The notes: generated by a model not told the origin, from the letters alone. DNA of 17,367 nucleotides from MWFE01 sp964481075 (GCA_964481075.1 CAYZSD010000066.1:1-17367); one strand, 5' to 3'. Counted from the first letter of the stretch, positions 1 to 7,104 are shown. Numbers and translations are program-made.

Positions 1-138
1 ATCTCGATACAGTCCTTGCTGAGGCAGACGCCCGTTTGACCGACCGGCTGGACGACTCAAATCATCTCCATAAGCCTGAAGTGTTTGGGCAGAATAATTC
101 TTTTCTACTTGAAGATATTTAAGGAATTTTGTTAGCAT
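1..138 (-). CDS. Tyrosine recombinase (XerC/XerD-like), N-terminal fragment cut by window edge
   Basis: The minus strand from ATG at 136-138 reads MLTKFLKYLQVEKNYSAQTL followed by QAYGDDL. This is the characteristic start of the N-terminal SAM-like DNA-binding domain of Xer/phage-integrase-type recombinases (a Y-L-x-x-E-K-x-Y-S-x-x-T-x-x-x-Y pattern). Family members resolve chromosome dimers by strand exchange at dif, but the catalytic domain lies outside the window, so XerC versus XerD or another integrase cannot be decided. The gene follows rpsU by 85 nt on the same strand, a neighbourhood common in Bacteroidota (S21, recombinase, then a hibernation factor), which supports a chromosomal housekeeping role. 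Only 46 codons are visible. Residues 28-46 (SRPAGRSNGRLPQQGLYRD) do not resemble the expected helix with aromatic residues, and local GC jumps, so sequence quality or divergence at the very edge is uncertain. Confidence 0.72.
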   Translation of the reverse strand, partial: MLTKFLKYLQVEKNYSAQTLQAYGDDLSRPAGRSNGRLPQQGLYRD

Positions 139-143
139 AATCA

Positions 144-216
144 ATTGGATGCAATTTATTACAAAAAATGGGAAAACCCAAAAAAAACAGGCAAAAAAAG
201 CCTATGTGCATCCAAT
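144..216 (-). repeat. Nested inverted repeat between rpsU and the recombinase gene
   Basis: A perfect 10-bp inverted repeat (ATTGGATGCA at 144-153, TGCATCCAAT at 207-216) encloses two small hairpins. Read on the minus strand, these are AGGC-T7-GCCT (189-203), followed by a run of T, and TGGG-TTTT-CCCA (169-180), followed by T6. The inner hairpins look like weak intrinsic terminators or attenuators after rpsU. The outer stem ends 6 nt before the ATG of the downstream recombinase. Pairing of the outer stem would loop out both hairpins and bring the start codon close to a helix. The structure is seen in the sequence; a role in tuning readthrough from rpsU is inference. Confidence 0.5.
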
Positions 217-223
217 AATTTGC

Positions 224-415
224 CTATTCCTCTGTTTGCTGGAGTTTTTGTATGTATATGGCTTTTTTTACTTCTTCCCTACGTACAATTGAGGGCTTCA
301 TGAAAGCCTGACGTGAGCGCAACTCTCTCATTGTGCCAGTTTTCTCAAATTTTCTTTTGAAACGTTTTAAGGCTCTTTCAATATTTTCGCCTTCTTTTAA
401 AGGTATAATTATCAT
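224..415 (-). CDS. rpsU: 30S ribosomal protein S21
   Basis: This is a 63-residue basic protein starting MIIIPLKEGENIERALKRFK, with the S21 core (residues 1-45 including KRKFEKTGTMRELRSRQ) and a C-terminal basic helix (RREEVKKAIYIQKL). It is a component of the small ribosomal subunit near the anti-Shine-Dalgarno region of 16S rRNA. The reading frame is open nine codons further upstream, but the family start is the ATG at 413-415. It is preceded by AGGA five bases away, and the longer form would begin before the likely transcription start. It ends with TAG. A well-formed promoter lies just upstream (440-471), and a Xer-type recombinase gene follows on the same strand. Length and sequence are normal for Bacteroidota S21. 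Confidence 0.96.
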   Translation of the reverse strand: MIIIPLKEGENIERALKRFKRKFEKTGTMRELRSRQAFMKPSIVRREEVKKAIYIQKLQQTEE

Positions 416-439
416 TTCTATCCTGTTTTTTGTGAGCTG

Positions 440-471
440 CAAAAGTATAACTATTAGATTTTTTTTCCAAA
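440..471 (-). promoter_or_regulatory. Bacteroidota-type promoter of rpsU
   Basis: On the minus strand, TTTG (complement of 468-471) is followed after exactly 20 nt by TACTTTTG (complement of 440-447), a full match to the primary sigma consensus TTTG/TAnnTTTG of this phylum. Transcription would begin around 433, giving a leader of roughly 20 nt before the rpsU ATG at 415. The region up to the Omp85 gene end at 563 is AT-rich and holds no other gene. Confidence 0.7.
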
Positions 472-562
472 AAAAAATTAATATTTGTTTAACGATTATT
501 TACACCGCTCATTGTCTGTTAATTAGTCAACTTCTCGTGGAGTGTTCAATTACATAATTCTA

Positions 563-2308
563 TTAGAAAAGTTGAGAGAAGCTCACATTAACTAGCCCTT
601 TGGATATCATAAATGATTGCCCAAAGCCATGACCTACTGAATAGTTAATGCTAAACAAGCCCGATTGGGTGGCAACTTGCACCCCAAAACCAAATCCTTG
701 AGGCCACATCACGGCTTTGCTGTTGTTCAATGGTGAAATGAAAGAAACCAACCCCTGATCGAAAAACAGAAGGAAGTTTAATGTCTGCTGAAGTCTTAAG
801 TGAAGTTCGATAGTTGATACATTATAGCCATCTGTCAGAATCGACTCTTGTGTAAATCCCCTAAGCACTCTGGCGCCACCAATTCTATAAAGTTCGTTCT
901 CAAGAAGGGGTTCAAAATCGTTATCCTTTCTTAAAGTAGTATAAAGCTGTGTTTGCGATTGAAGATGAACTACAAGTGTTTGACGATATAAGGGGTAATA
1001 GAAGTTGATTAAGCTCGAAATCTCCGCTAAAGTTGATTCTTTGACTTGCTTAGGATTCATGTTTAAATTGACCTTCCTGCTACCAATGGAAAATGAAGAC
1101 GATAGGCGAAATTGTTTTATTGGAAGAATCTGACTTGGTTCAAGGCTCGAAGAGTAGGATATCTTGTAGAATCTCTTTTCAAAGTCAGATATTGTAGCAA
1201 TGCTTTGTTTTCCTGTTGTATAAGACACTTTGTAGTCGTATCCCAATCCAATACTACCTCCCTTTGGAAGGAAAAAAACGATTGAGAGTTCCGGATTAAC
1301 AACGATATAGGTTGTATCGCGCCGGAATAACCTAAACCCAGAGTTTATGCCGATACGTGAACCTAAAATGTATGGCCAATATGATGATACATTCATTCGT
1401 TGCGAAGAGCCATCGGCGGATTGCCATTGTAATGTATTTCTTTCTCCGCTGCGAAAAGTATTGTTAAGCATCAGGTTGACATCACCTGAAAGTTGAACTC
1501 CCTTTTCACCATCGCTCTTTGAAGCAAAACCCACAAGCCCTGAGAAAAGGCTGGAAGACCTGTTGGTTAGGTATGTGTAAATGCGTGCCCCTCGGGGAAC
1601 AAATTCAATCTCAGTAGTTCTTACTGTTCGAAGAAAGCCTAGTGAATTCAATTTTTCATCGTAAGAAAAGATTGCTTTTTGGCTAAACGGACTATTTTCA
1701 TTTGCTCCAAGGTAGGCTCTTATGAAACGTGAGGATATCTTTGCGTCACCCTTTATAAATAAGGTATCAATAAAAATTTTTGGGCCAGGATCAAAAATAA
1801 TGTTGATTGATGCATTACAACTATCAATTTTGAGGTTTTCAAAAGAAATTTTCGCAAAAGGGTGTCCATTGTTCTCATAGAATCTTAAGACTCTATTTGC
1901 TAATCCATCGAAATGGGTAGGACTTATTCTTTTTCCAGAATACCATGATTTTCGAATACCTGCTTTTCTTAAATAGTAGTTAGAAAGGCTATCGGCGTTT
2001 AGATTTGCCCACTTGAAATTTCTGCCAAGGTACACATAAGCTGCGAATTTATGGTTTGAAATTGAATCGACCCTGGCCTCTAGATAACCTTTTGATTGAA
2101 GGTTTCTTATGCACCTTGAAAGACTATTTAGGATTACTATAGAATCAATATCGCCTGCTGCTGTGAGGGCTGAATATGGTGTTGTTTTGCACTTTAAGGA
2201 ACTGTTATTATCGGAGAAATGGATATAAAACGCCCCATCCTGCGAGAAGGATGAAAAAGAAAAGCAAAGCAGAAGTATCTTTAGAAGTAATACACCAAGA
2301 TATACCAA
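563..2308 (-). CDS. Omp85/BamA-TamA-family outer-membrane beta-barrel protein with POTRA-like repeats
   Basis: A 581-residue protein. Residues 1-22 form a hydrophobic signal sequence ending before QDG. Residues about 55-250 are POTRA-like alpha/beta repeats (for example the helix LANRVLRFYENNGHPFAKIS at 136-155 and strands IFIDTLFIKGD at 178-188). Residues about 250-581 are alternating strands of a 16-strand Omp85 barrel. VLRGF at 481-485 corresponds to the loop-6 [V/I]RGF motif, and the last strand ends with a terminal phenylalanine (NVSFSQLF), the usual outer-membrane insertion signal. Family members insert or translocate outer-membrane proteins, or lipids in some branches; the substrate here is unknown. 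It is shorter than BamA (usually five POTRAs), so it is probably an accessory paralogue. The start is TTG at 2306-2308, the only start codon available between the upstream in-frame stop and the signal sequence. It lies 39 nt downstream of the nitroreductase gene and is probably co-transcribed with it. Confidence 0.85.
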   Translation of the reverse strand: MVYLGVLLLKILLLCFSFSSFSQDGAFYIHFSDNNSSLKCKTTPYSALTAAGDIDSIVILNSLSRCIRNLQSKGYLEARVDSISNHKFAAYVYLGRNFKWANLNADSLSNYYLRKAGIRKSWYSGKRISPTHFDGLANRVLRFYENNGHPFAKISFENLKIDSCNASINIIFDPGPKIFIDTLFIKGDAKISSRFIRAYLGANENSPFSQKAIFSYDEKLNSLGFLRTVRTTEIEFVPRGARIYTYLTNRSSSLFSGLVGFASKSDGEKGVQLSGDVNLMLNNTFRSGERNTLQWQSADGSSQRMNVSSYWPYILGSRIGINSGFRLFRRDTTYIVVNPELSIVFFLPKGGSIGLGYDYKVSYTTGKQSIATISDFEKRFYKISYSSSLEPSQILPIKQFRLSSSFSIGSRKVNLNMNPKQVKESTLAEISSLINFYYPLYRQTLVVHLQSQTQLYTTLRKDNDFEPLLENELYRIGGARVLRGFTQESILTDGYNVSTIELHLRLQQTLNFLLFFDQGLVSFISPLNNSKAVMWPQGFGFGVQVATQSGLFSINYSVGHGFGQSFMISKGLVNVSFSQLF

Positions 2309-2347
2309 CGGGTGTCTCTAATTTTTGGTTGTATAAGACAACCGATC

Positions 2348-3097
2348 TTAGGGTTCGTTGTTCATAAAACCTTGATCGGCAAGGACTTTAAGTAATACTC
2401 TAGAAAACGTTACATTATCCTTTTTAGTATAACGATTATCGGTAAATATTTGGGCTAGTGTTTCTTTCTTGTTCTCTTCCAGAAGTTTCTTTGTTAAAGG
2501 TAGCGCCTCCTTCGCCGCATAAATCTGATCGATGTCTCCCTCAGAGTAATCCTGATATATCTCTTTGTGCACAATAGATGCCAGGGGCAAACGATCGGTG
2601 AGTTCGGGAGATTCATCGGGGAAACCAAGCACAACTGTTGTTACCGGTACTACACCTTTTGGAATCTTAAGGACTTCAATAATTTTATCGGCAGTATAGG
2701 TTGTTGTTCCTAAATAGCAAATACCAAGGCCCTGCTCTTCGGCGGCGATGCACACATTCTGAGCAACCAGTAAAGCGTCGATAGCAGCAGTAAAAAAAGA
2801 CAAAAAGTTATCGTAACCAGGTTGGGCTTTTCTCTGCTTGCACCACTTGTTAAACCTGTTAAAATCGGCACAGAATGTAAGTACAACGGGTGCTTGCTTC
2901 ACCATTGATTGGTTAAAATGGCAGGGAGCTAGTTGGTCTTTTATGGTTGAATCGGTAGTAATAATAATGCTGTAAACCTGCATATTGCCCGTTGTTGACG
3001 CACGAATTCCTGCAAGGAGAATATCGTTAAGGGTTGATTCGTCGATTGGTGTTGATTTGTACTTTCGAATCGATCGGTGGTTAAATATAGCTTTCAT
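2348..3097 (-). CDS. Nitroreductase-family FMN-dependent oxidoreductase (NfsA/NfrA-like)
   Basis: A 249-residue protein of the nitroreductase superfamily, using FMN and NAD(P)H to reduce nitro compounds, quinones or flavins. HRSIRKY at 7-13 is the N-terminal FMN-phosphate-binding segment. STTGNMQ at 34-40 is the flavin-contacting Ser/Asn stretch. GLGICYLG at 123-130 is the glycine-rich motif near the isoalloxazine, and VVLGFPDE at 155-162 followed by RLPLASIVHKE at 169-179 matches the C-terminal excursion seen in NfsA-type enzymes. Length and motif order are normal. The physiological substrate cannot be told from sequence. The residues after about 185 form a charged helical tail. The gene sits 155 nt after the pseudouridine synthase gene and 39 nt before the Omp85 gene; nothing links the three functionally beyond orientation. 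Confidence 0.88.
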   Translation of the reverse strand: MKAIFNHRSIRKYKSTPIDESTLNDILLAGIRASTTGNMQVYSIIITTDSTIKDQLAPCHFNQSMVKQAPVVLTFCADFNRFNKWCKQRKAQPGYDNFLSFFTAAIDALLVAQNVCIAAEEQGLGICYLGTTTYTADKIIEVLKIPKGVVPVTTVVLGFPDESPELTDRLPLASIVHKEIYQDYSEGDIDQIYAAKEALPLTKKLLEENKKETLAQIFTDNRYTKKDNVTFSRVLLKVLADQGFMNNEP

Positions 3098-3252
3098 TGC
3101 TTGACTTAAGTATCATTGAAAATTACAATCCAAATAATTGCATAAAGGAACTAGTTTTACCTTAAAAAATGCTATTTGGACATTGTGTTTTAGAGCATTT
3201 ACTTCTAGTTTAACGAACTCAATACTCTCACAAAAACATAGCAGTTAGCGAC

Positions 3253-3945
3253 TTACCTAGCCAACTGTTTTACAGCATCCCAAAGGGCATCCTTTGGAGG
3301 TTGAGCAATAATTTTTATTTCTTCTCCAGAAATAGGATGGACAAAGCTCATTGAGTAGGCATGAAGGCTAATGCCTCCATCAGGATTTGACCTTTCGAAA
3401 CCATACTTCAGGTCCCCTCTAATGGGAATCCCTATCTTTGATAGCTGAGCTCTAATTTGATGGTGTCTTCCAGTATGAAGCTCTACCTCAAGGCAGTAGT
3501 AACGGCCAGTGCTTCCTATAACCCTATAGGTTAGTTTTGCCTCTTTTGCTTGAGGTTTAGGTTTTTGGTAGGCAAATGACTTGTTCTTCTCGGAGTCCTT
3601 GACAAGATAATGCACAAGTGTGTCGGACTGGTTTGGTGGTAGCTTTGCAACAACCGCCCAATAGATTTTAGAAACACTTCCATCGTGAAACAGTTTATTT
3701 ATCCTGGATAGCCCTTTGCTTGTCTTTGCAAATAGTACTACACCACTAACTGGACGGTCGATTCTATGGGCTGCTTCCAGAAAAACATTCCCTGGTTTTG
3801 AGTCGCGTTTCTTTATGAAGTCCCTAATGCTAATAAGCATAGAAATATCACCTGTCTTATCACCCTGAACTATATCGCTACAGTTTTTATTTACAGCAAT
3901 ATAATGATTATCCTCGTAGAGGATTTGCTTGGAGTTGAATTGCAT
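3253..3945 (-). CDS. RluA-family RNA pseudouridine synthase without S4 domain
   Basis: A 230-residue protein that would convert uridine to pseudouridine in rRNA or tRNA. HRIDRPVSG at 60-68 is the family catalytic motif (usual form HRLDxxTSG), with Asp63 as the nucleophile. LHTGRHHQIRAQLSKIG at 156-172 is the second conserved block, with the invariant arginine and HQIR, followed by GDLKYG at 177-182. The N-terminus goes directly into the catalytic fold, so there is no S4 RNA-binding domain as in RluD; the size is like RluA/TruC-type enzymes. The RNA target position cannot be assigned. It lies 58 nt downstream of panB on the same strand and is likely in one transcript with it. It ends with TAA. 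Confidence 0.92.
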   Translation of the reverse strand: MQFNSKQILYEDNHYIAVNKNCSDIVQGDKTGDISMLISIRDFIKKRDSKPGNVFLEAAHRIDRPVSGVVLFAKTSKGLSRINKLFHDGSVSKIYWAVVAKLPPNQSDTLVHYLVKDSEKNKSFAYQKPKPQAKEAKLTYRVIGSTGRYYCLEVELHTGRHHQIRAQLSKIGIPIRGDLKYGFERSNPDGGISLHAYSMSFVHPISGEEIKIIAQPPKDALWDAVKQLAR

Positions 3946-4003
3946 TTTTTAATGTATTTTAATCTATGTCAATAATTTACAATCTGAAACGATGTCGATA
4001 AAG

Positions 4004-4819
4004 CTAGTACTGTTCCCTTTCGTTAGGAAAATCGATGCTTTTGACATCGCGAATATAGGATTGAAAAGCTCCTAGCATCTCAGCATAAAGGTTATGGTAT
4101 CTTCTCAGGAATCGAGGGGAAAACTCCTGAGTAATTCCGAGCATATCGTGAGTAACAAGGACCTGACCATCTACCCCAGGCCCTGCACCAATACCAATTA
4201 TTGGAATCTTCAATTCCCTTGCAACCTGTGTCCCTAACTTTGCTGGAATCTTTTCAAGAACAATTGAAAAGCACCCAGAGTCTTCTAGAATATGGGCATC
4301 CTCAACGAGCTTATCGGCTTCCTCCTCATCGCGAGCACGAACAACGTAAGTACCGAACTTATGAATCGACTGTGGGGTAAGACCAAGATGACCCATCACG
4401 GGAATACCAGCTGAAAGAATTCGGTTCACCGAATCAATGATCTCTCTTCCACCCTCGAGCTTCACAGCATCGGCACCGCTCTCTTTCATAATTCGAATGG
4501 CCGAGTTAAGGGCAAGTTTAGAATTTCCTTGGTACGTACCAAAGGGCATGTCAACAACTACCAAAGCCCTCTTTATCGCCTTCACTACCGAACGTCCATG
4601 GTATATCATTTGATCAAGTGTGATGGGAAGGGTTGACTCGTGACCCGCCATGACGTTTGAAGCGGAATCGCCTACAAGGATGATGTCAACTCCGGCTGCA
4701 TCGAGAATCCTAGCCATGGAGTAATCGTAACCGGTGAGCATTGCTATCTTTTCTCCACGAAGCTTCATCTCATAAAGAACATGCGTGGTTACAACTTTTG
4801 CTTTGTTTTCGACTGACAT
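4004..4819 (-). CDS. panB: 3-methyl-2-oxobutanoate hydroxymethyltransferase (ketopantoate hydroxymethyltransferase)
   Basis: This enzyme transfers a hydroxymethyl group from 5,10-methylenetetrahydrofolate to alpha-ketoisovalerate, giving ketopantoate, the first committed step of pantothenate and coenzyme A synthesis in the cytoplasm. The 271-residue (beta/alpha)8 protein shows the family blocks in order: MLTGYDYSMA at 27-36; LVGDSASNVMAGH at 48-60 and VVVDMPFGTYQ at 87-97, supplying the magnesium-binding aspartates (Asp51, Asp90); AVKLEGG at 118-124 (Lys120); VMGHLGLTPQS at 141-151; VLEKIP at 187-192, with the catalytic glutamate; and GIGAGPGVDGQVLVTHDMLG at 209-228. Length is typical of PanB. 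The start ATG at 4819 follows a short leader from a promoter near 4857. The stop is TAG. The neighbouring pseudouridine synthase is 58 nt downstream; panC is not in the window. Confidence 0.97.
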   Translation of the reverse strand: MSVENKAKVVTTHVLYEMKLRGEKIAMLTGYDYSMARILDAAGVDIILVGDSASNVMAGHESTLPITLDQMIYHGRSVVKAIKRALVVVDMPFGTYQGNSKLALNSAIRIMKESGADAVKLEGGREIIDSVNRILSAGIPVMGHLGLTPQSIHKFGTYVVRARDEEEADKLVEDAHILEDSGCFSIVLEKIPAKLGTQVARELKIPIIGIGAGPGVDGQVLVTHDMLGITQEFSPRFLRRYHNLYAEMLGAFQSYIRDVKSIDFPNEREQY

Positions 4820-4856
4820 ACTGTTGGATTTGATTTGGTAACATGTTTTTCAACTG

Positions 4857-4864
4857 CAAATATA
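4857..4864 (-). promoter_or_regulatory. Candidate panB promoter (-7 element)
   Basis: The minus strand has TATATTTG, a full match to TAnnTTTG, 37 nt before the panB ATG. The -33 box is poor: the nearest candidate is TTTA about 17 nt upstream. Transcription would start near 4850. The -7 element is seen; its use is inferred. Confidence 0.45.
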
Positions 4865-4982
4865 CGTCAATATATCAATTAAATGTGTGTATTAAGACTT
4901 TTCAGCAAAATGGTAATCAGTTAAAACAATTTTAATGACAAAAAAACGCACCAATAACTAATAGCATGACATAATAACACCT

Positions 4983-5015
4983 TTTGATAGCTATTTAGCA
5001 TTGGCATAAAGATTG
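4983..5015 (+). promoter_or_regulatory. Candidate dnaK promoter (degenerate)
   Basis: TTTG at 4983-4986 is followed by 20 nt and then TAAAGATTG at 5007-5015, a degenerate form of TAnnTTTG. It lies about 60 nt upstream of the dnaK ATG in the 254-nt divergent region shared with panB. No CIRCE (HrcA) inverted repeat is present, so if dnaK is heat-regulated here it is by another means. Low certainty. Confidence 0.3.
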
Positions 5016-5073
5016 AGTAGTGGACAAAGAATTAATTATTGGAAAACTCTAACGATTTAAAAACATAAAAACA

Positions 5074-5343
5074 ATGGGAAAAATAATTGGTATTGACTTA
5101 GGTACAACAAACTCCTGCGTAGCAGTGATGGAGGGAAACGAACCCGTGGTTATCCCAAACAGCGAAGGTAAGAGAACCACTCCCTCGATAGTAGCATTTG
5201 TTGAGAATGGTGAACGTAAGGTTGGCGATCCCGCAAAACGACAGGCCATCACCAACTCGAAGAAAACTATCTTTTCTATAAAACGATTTATGGGGGAAAC
5301 CTATGATAAGGTGACAAAAGAGATTGAGCGTGTATCATTTTAG
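5074..5343 (+). CDS. dnaK: DnaK N-terminal fragment up to the amber codon
   Basis: This is the 89-residue product if TAG at 5341-5343 terminates translation. It holds the start of the nucleotide-binding domain: phosphate-1 loop (residues 6-15), RTTPSIVAF at 34-42, and Lys70. It stops within subdomain IB and could not fold into an ATPase by itself. The ATG start at 5074 gives the canonical MGKIIGIDLGTTNS beginning. The leader is A-rich without a Shine-Dalgarno, as is common in this phylum. Confidence 0.6.
   Translation: MGKIIGIDLGTTNSCVAVMEGNEPVVIPNSEGKRTTPSIVAFVENGERKVGDPAKRQAITNSKKTIFSIKRFMGETYDKVTKEIERVSF
5341..5343 (+). other. In-frame TAG codon inside dnaK
   Basis: The context is GTA TCA TTT TAG GTG GTA. 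In relatives the position is lysine (AAA or AAG), so a single A-to-T change from AAG gives TAG. The base after the stop is G, not the C or CAR-YYA context associated with efficient readthrough. TAG is the normal terminator of rpsU, panB, the MORN protein, the methyltransferase, the giant repeat protein and the kinase in this same window. Confidence 0.9.
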
Positions 5344-6981
5344 GTGGTAAAAGGCGACAATAATACCCCAAGGGTAGTTATTGATGACAGGAAATTCACT
5401 CCACAAGAAATTTCGGCAATGGTTCTTCAGAAGATGAAGAAAACAGCCGAAGACTACCTTGGACAAGAGGTTACGGAGGCCGTGATAACTGTTCCTGCAT
5501 ATTTTAGCGATTCACAGCGCCAGGCAACTAAGGAAGCTGGTGAGATTGCTGGGTTAAAAGTTCGAAGAATAATTAATGAACCAACAGCTGCCGCACTAGC
5601 GTATGGCCTCGATAAGAAAAGTTCCGATTTGAAAATTGCCGTTTTCGACCTTGGTGGAGGTACATTCGATATTTCAATCCTTGAGCTTGGAGAGGGAGTG
5701 TTCGAAGTAAAATCGACCAATGGCGATACGCATCTCGGTGGCGATGATTTCGACCACGTTATCATCGATTGGCTAGCAGAGGAATTTAAAAAGGATGAAG
5801 GTATTGACCTTAGGAAAGACCCAATGGCACTACAACGATTGAAAGAGGCTGCCGAAAAGGCGAAGATTGAGCTGTCAAGTTCAACCCAAACCGAGATAAA
5901 TTTGCCCTATATCATGCCTGTTGATGGTATTCCAAAGCACTTGGTAAGAACCCTAACCCGTTCACAATTCGAGAAACTTGCCGACCAACTGATTCAGGCA
6001 ACCATTGAGCCATGTCGTAAGGCGCTGAAAGACGCAGGCATGCAGCCTTCTGATATTGATGAGGTTATCCTAGTAGGTGGTTCAACACGTATTCCTGCTA
6101 TACAGCAAATTGTTGAGAAATTCTTCGGGAAAACCCCAAGTAAAGGTGTTAACCCTGACGAGGTAGTTGCTGTGGGTGCTGCAATTCAAGGTGGCGTTCT
6201 AACGGGTGAGGTAAAGGATGTGCTTCTGCTTGATGTTACCCCCTTGTCGCTGGGTATTGAGACTATGGGCGGTGTGTTTACTAAGCTTATCGAGGCTAAC
6301 ACCACAATTCCAACACGCAAGAGCGAAACATTTACAACTGCTTCGGATAATCAACCCTCTGTTGAGATACATGTGCTTCAGGGTGAACGCCCGATGGCAA
6401 GTGGAAATAAAACAATCGGGCGTTTCCACCTCGATGGTATTCCACCTGCACCACGTGGTATCCCTCAAATTGAGGTTACTTTTGATATCGATGCAAACGG
6501 AATCCTAAACGTATCAGCAAAAGATAAAGGAACTGGCAAAGAGCAACGTATTCGCATCGAAGCTTCATCGGGTCTCACAGATTCAGAGATTAAGAAGATG
6601 CGTGAGGAGGCAAAGGCAAATGAAGAGGCCGACAAACTCGCTCGCGAAAAGGTTGATAAGTTAAACGGAGCAGACAGCCTAATATTCCAGACCGAGAAGC
6701 AGTTGAAGGAATTTGGCGACAAACTTCCTGCCGACAAGAAAGGTCCAATTGAGCAAGCATTGGCAAAACTTAAGGATGCACACCAAAAACAAGATATTGC
6801 TGCCATTGACGTTGCAACCAACGAGCTAAATTCGGTATGGCAAGCCGCTTCAGAGGAATTATATAAAGCATCACAATCGCAGGGACAACAAGGACAACAG
6901 CAATCGCAGCAAACAAACGACGGAGGATCAGCAAAAACCGACCAAGAGGTAACTGATGTTGACTTTGAAGAAGTTAAGTAA
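5344..6981 (+). CDS. dnaK: DnaK fragment after the amber codon (residues 91-635)
   Basis: This 545-codon open frame begins directly after the TAG with GTG GTA AAA. It carries most of the nucleotide-binding domain, the DVLLLDV linker, the substrate-binding domain and the lid. GTG at 5344 is a formally possible restart, but no Shine-Dalgarno precedes it. A protein from here would lack the phosphate-1 loop and Lys70, so it could not hydrolyse ATP normally. Its sequence is highly conserved and shows no other damage, arguing against long-standing decay. It ends with TAA. Confidence 0.6.
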   Translation: MVKGDNNTPRVVIDDRKFTPQEISAMVLQKMKKTAEDYLGQEVTEAVITVPAYFSDSQRQATKEAGEIAGLKVRRIINEPTAAALAYGLDKKSSDLKIAVFDLGGGTFDISILELGEGVFEVKSTNGDTHLGGDDFDHVIIDWLAEEFKKDEGIDLRKDPMALQRLKEAAEKAKIELSSSTQTEINLPYIMPVDGIPKHLVRTLTRSQFEKLADQLIQATIEPCRKALKDAGMQPSDIDEVILVGGSTRIPAIQQIVEKFFGKTPSKGVNPDEVVAVGAAIQGGVLTGEVKDVLLLDVTPLSLGIETMGGVFTKLIEANTTIPTRKSETFTTASDNQPSVEIHVLQGERPMASGNKTIGRFHLDGIPPAPRGIPQIEVTFDIDANGILNVSAKDKGTGKEQRIRIEASSGLTDSEIKKMREEAKANEEADKLAREKVDKLNGADSLIFQTEKQLKEFGDKLPADKKGPIEQALAKLKDAHQKQDIAAIDVATNELNSVWQAASEELYKASQSQGQQGQQQSQQTNDGGSAKTDQEVTDVDFEEVK

Positions 6982-7010
6982 GTTTTTCTTCATCTCCTAA
7001 TATAATTCCC

Positions 7011-7044
7011 AAAAAAGCTACTGATTTACTCGGTAGCTTTTTTT
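7011..7044 (+). terminator. Rho-independent terminator of dnaK
   Basis: AAAAAAGCTAC at 7011-7021 pairs with GTAGCTTTTTT at 7033-7043 (11 bp) around an 11-nt loop, followed by a further T. It starts 30 nt after the dnaK stop. The A/T flanks make it usable in either direction. Confidence 0.85.
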
Positions 7045-7060
7045 GTGACAATTTGTCACA
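7044..7060. promoter_or_regulatory. CRP/FNR-like palindrome
   Basis: TGTGACAATTTGTCACA is a perfect 7-nt-arm palindrome with a 3-nt centre. It resembles the TGTGA-N6-TCACA site of Crp-Fnr-family regulators, but with a 7-nt core spacing. Its centre lies about 65 bp before the predicted start of transcription of the MORN protein gene, where activators of this family often bind. The palindrome is seen; the regulator is inferred. Confidence 0.4.
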
Positions 7061-7104
7061 GTTCATTTTTACATTTAAAAACCAATAAAAAAGTAATCAA
7101 TTGC

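Larger units (their letters stand above)
5074..6981 (+). pseudogene. dnaK: dnaK, full-length Hsp70 chaperone frame interrupted by an in-frame amber codon
   Basis: Read through the TAG at 5341-5343, this is a 635-residue Hsp70 of normal length. DnaK binds unfolded polypeptides in an ATP-controlled cycle with DnaJ and GrpE in the cytoplasm. The domains are complete: phosphate-1 loop GIDLGTTNSC at 6-15, catalytic Lys70 in SIKRFMGE, phosphate-2 loop FDLGGGTFDIS at about 191-201, VGGSTRIP at about 334-341, interdomain linker DVLLLDVTP at about 382-390, substrate-binding beta domain to about 500, helical lid, a Q-rich tail, and the terminal EEVK. The amber replaces codon 90, lysine in the F-K-V-V context of relatives, and there is no frame change around it. 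The gene stands alone between a divergent panB and a terminator at 7011. Whether it is a true pseudogene, suppressed, or a base error cannot be decided from sequence alone. Confidence 0.85.

Noticed and set aside
3..122. Open plus-strand frame running in from the window edge (reading ...NNSFLLEDI, stop)
   Set aside because: It lies opposite the recombinase start, whose minus-strand reading has a clear Xer family sequence, and it matches nothing I recognise.
5001..5016. Sigma-54-like sequence TTGGCATAAAGATTGA upstream of dnaK
   Set aside because: The -24 GG is good but the -12 GC is GA, and there is no nearby enhancer-like palindrome; the TTTG-N20-TAAAGATTG reading overlaps it and suits the phylum better.
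5341..5343. General reassignment of TAG, or pyrrolysine use
   Set aside because: TAG is the natural stop of rpsU, panB, the MORN protein, the methyltransferase, the giant protein and the kinase, each at the expected family length or followed by a terminator.
5454..6821. Several minus-strand and alternate-frame open frames over dnaK
   Set aside because: They are shadows of the dnaK reading frame with implausible composition.
5344..6981. The post-amber dnaK frame as a separate functional gene from GTG
   Set aside because: It lacks the phosphate-1 loop and Lys70, has no ribosome-binding site, and continues dnaK in the same frame without a gap.
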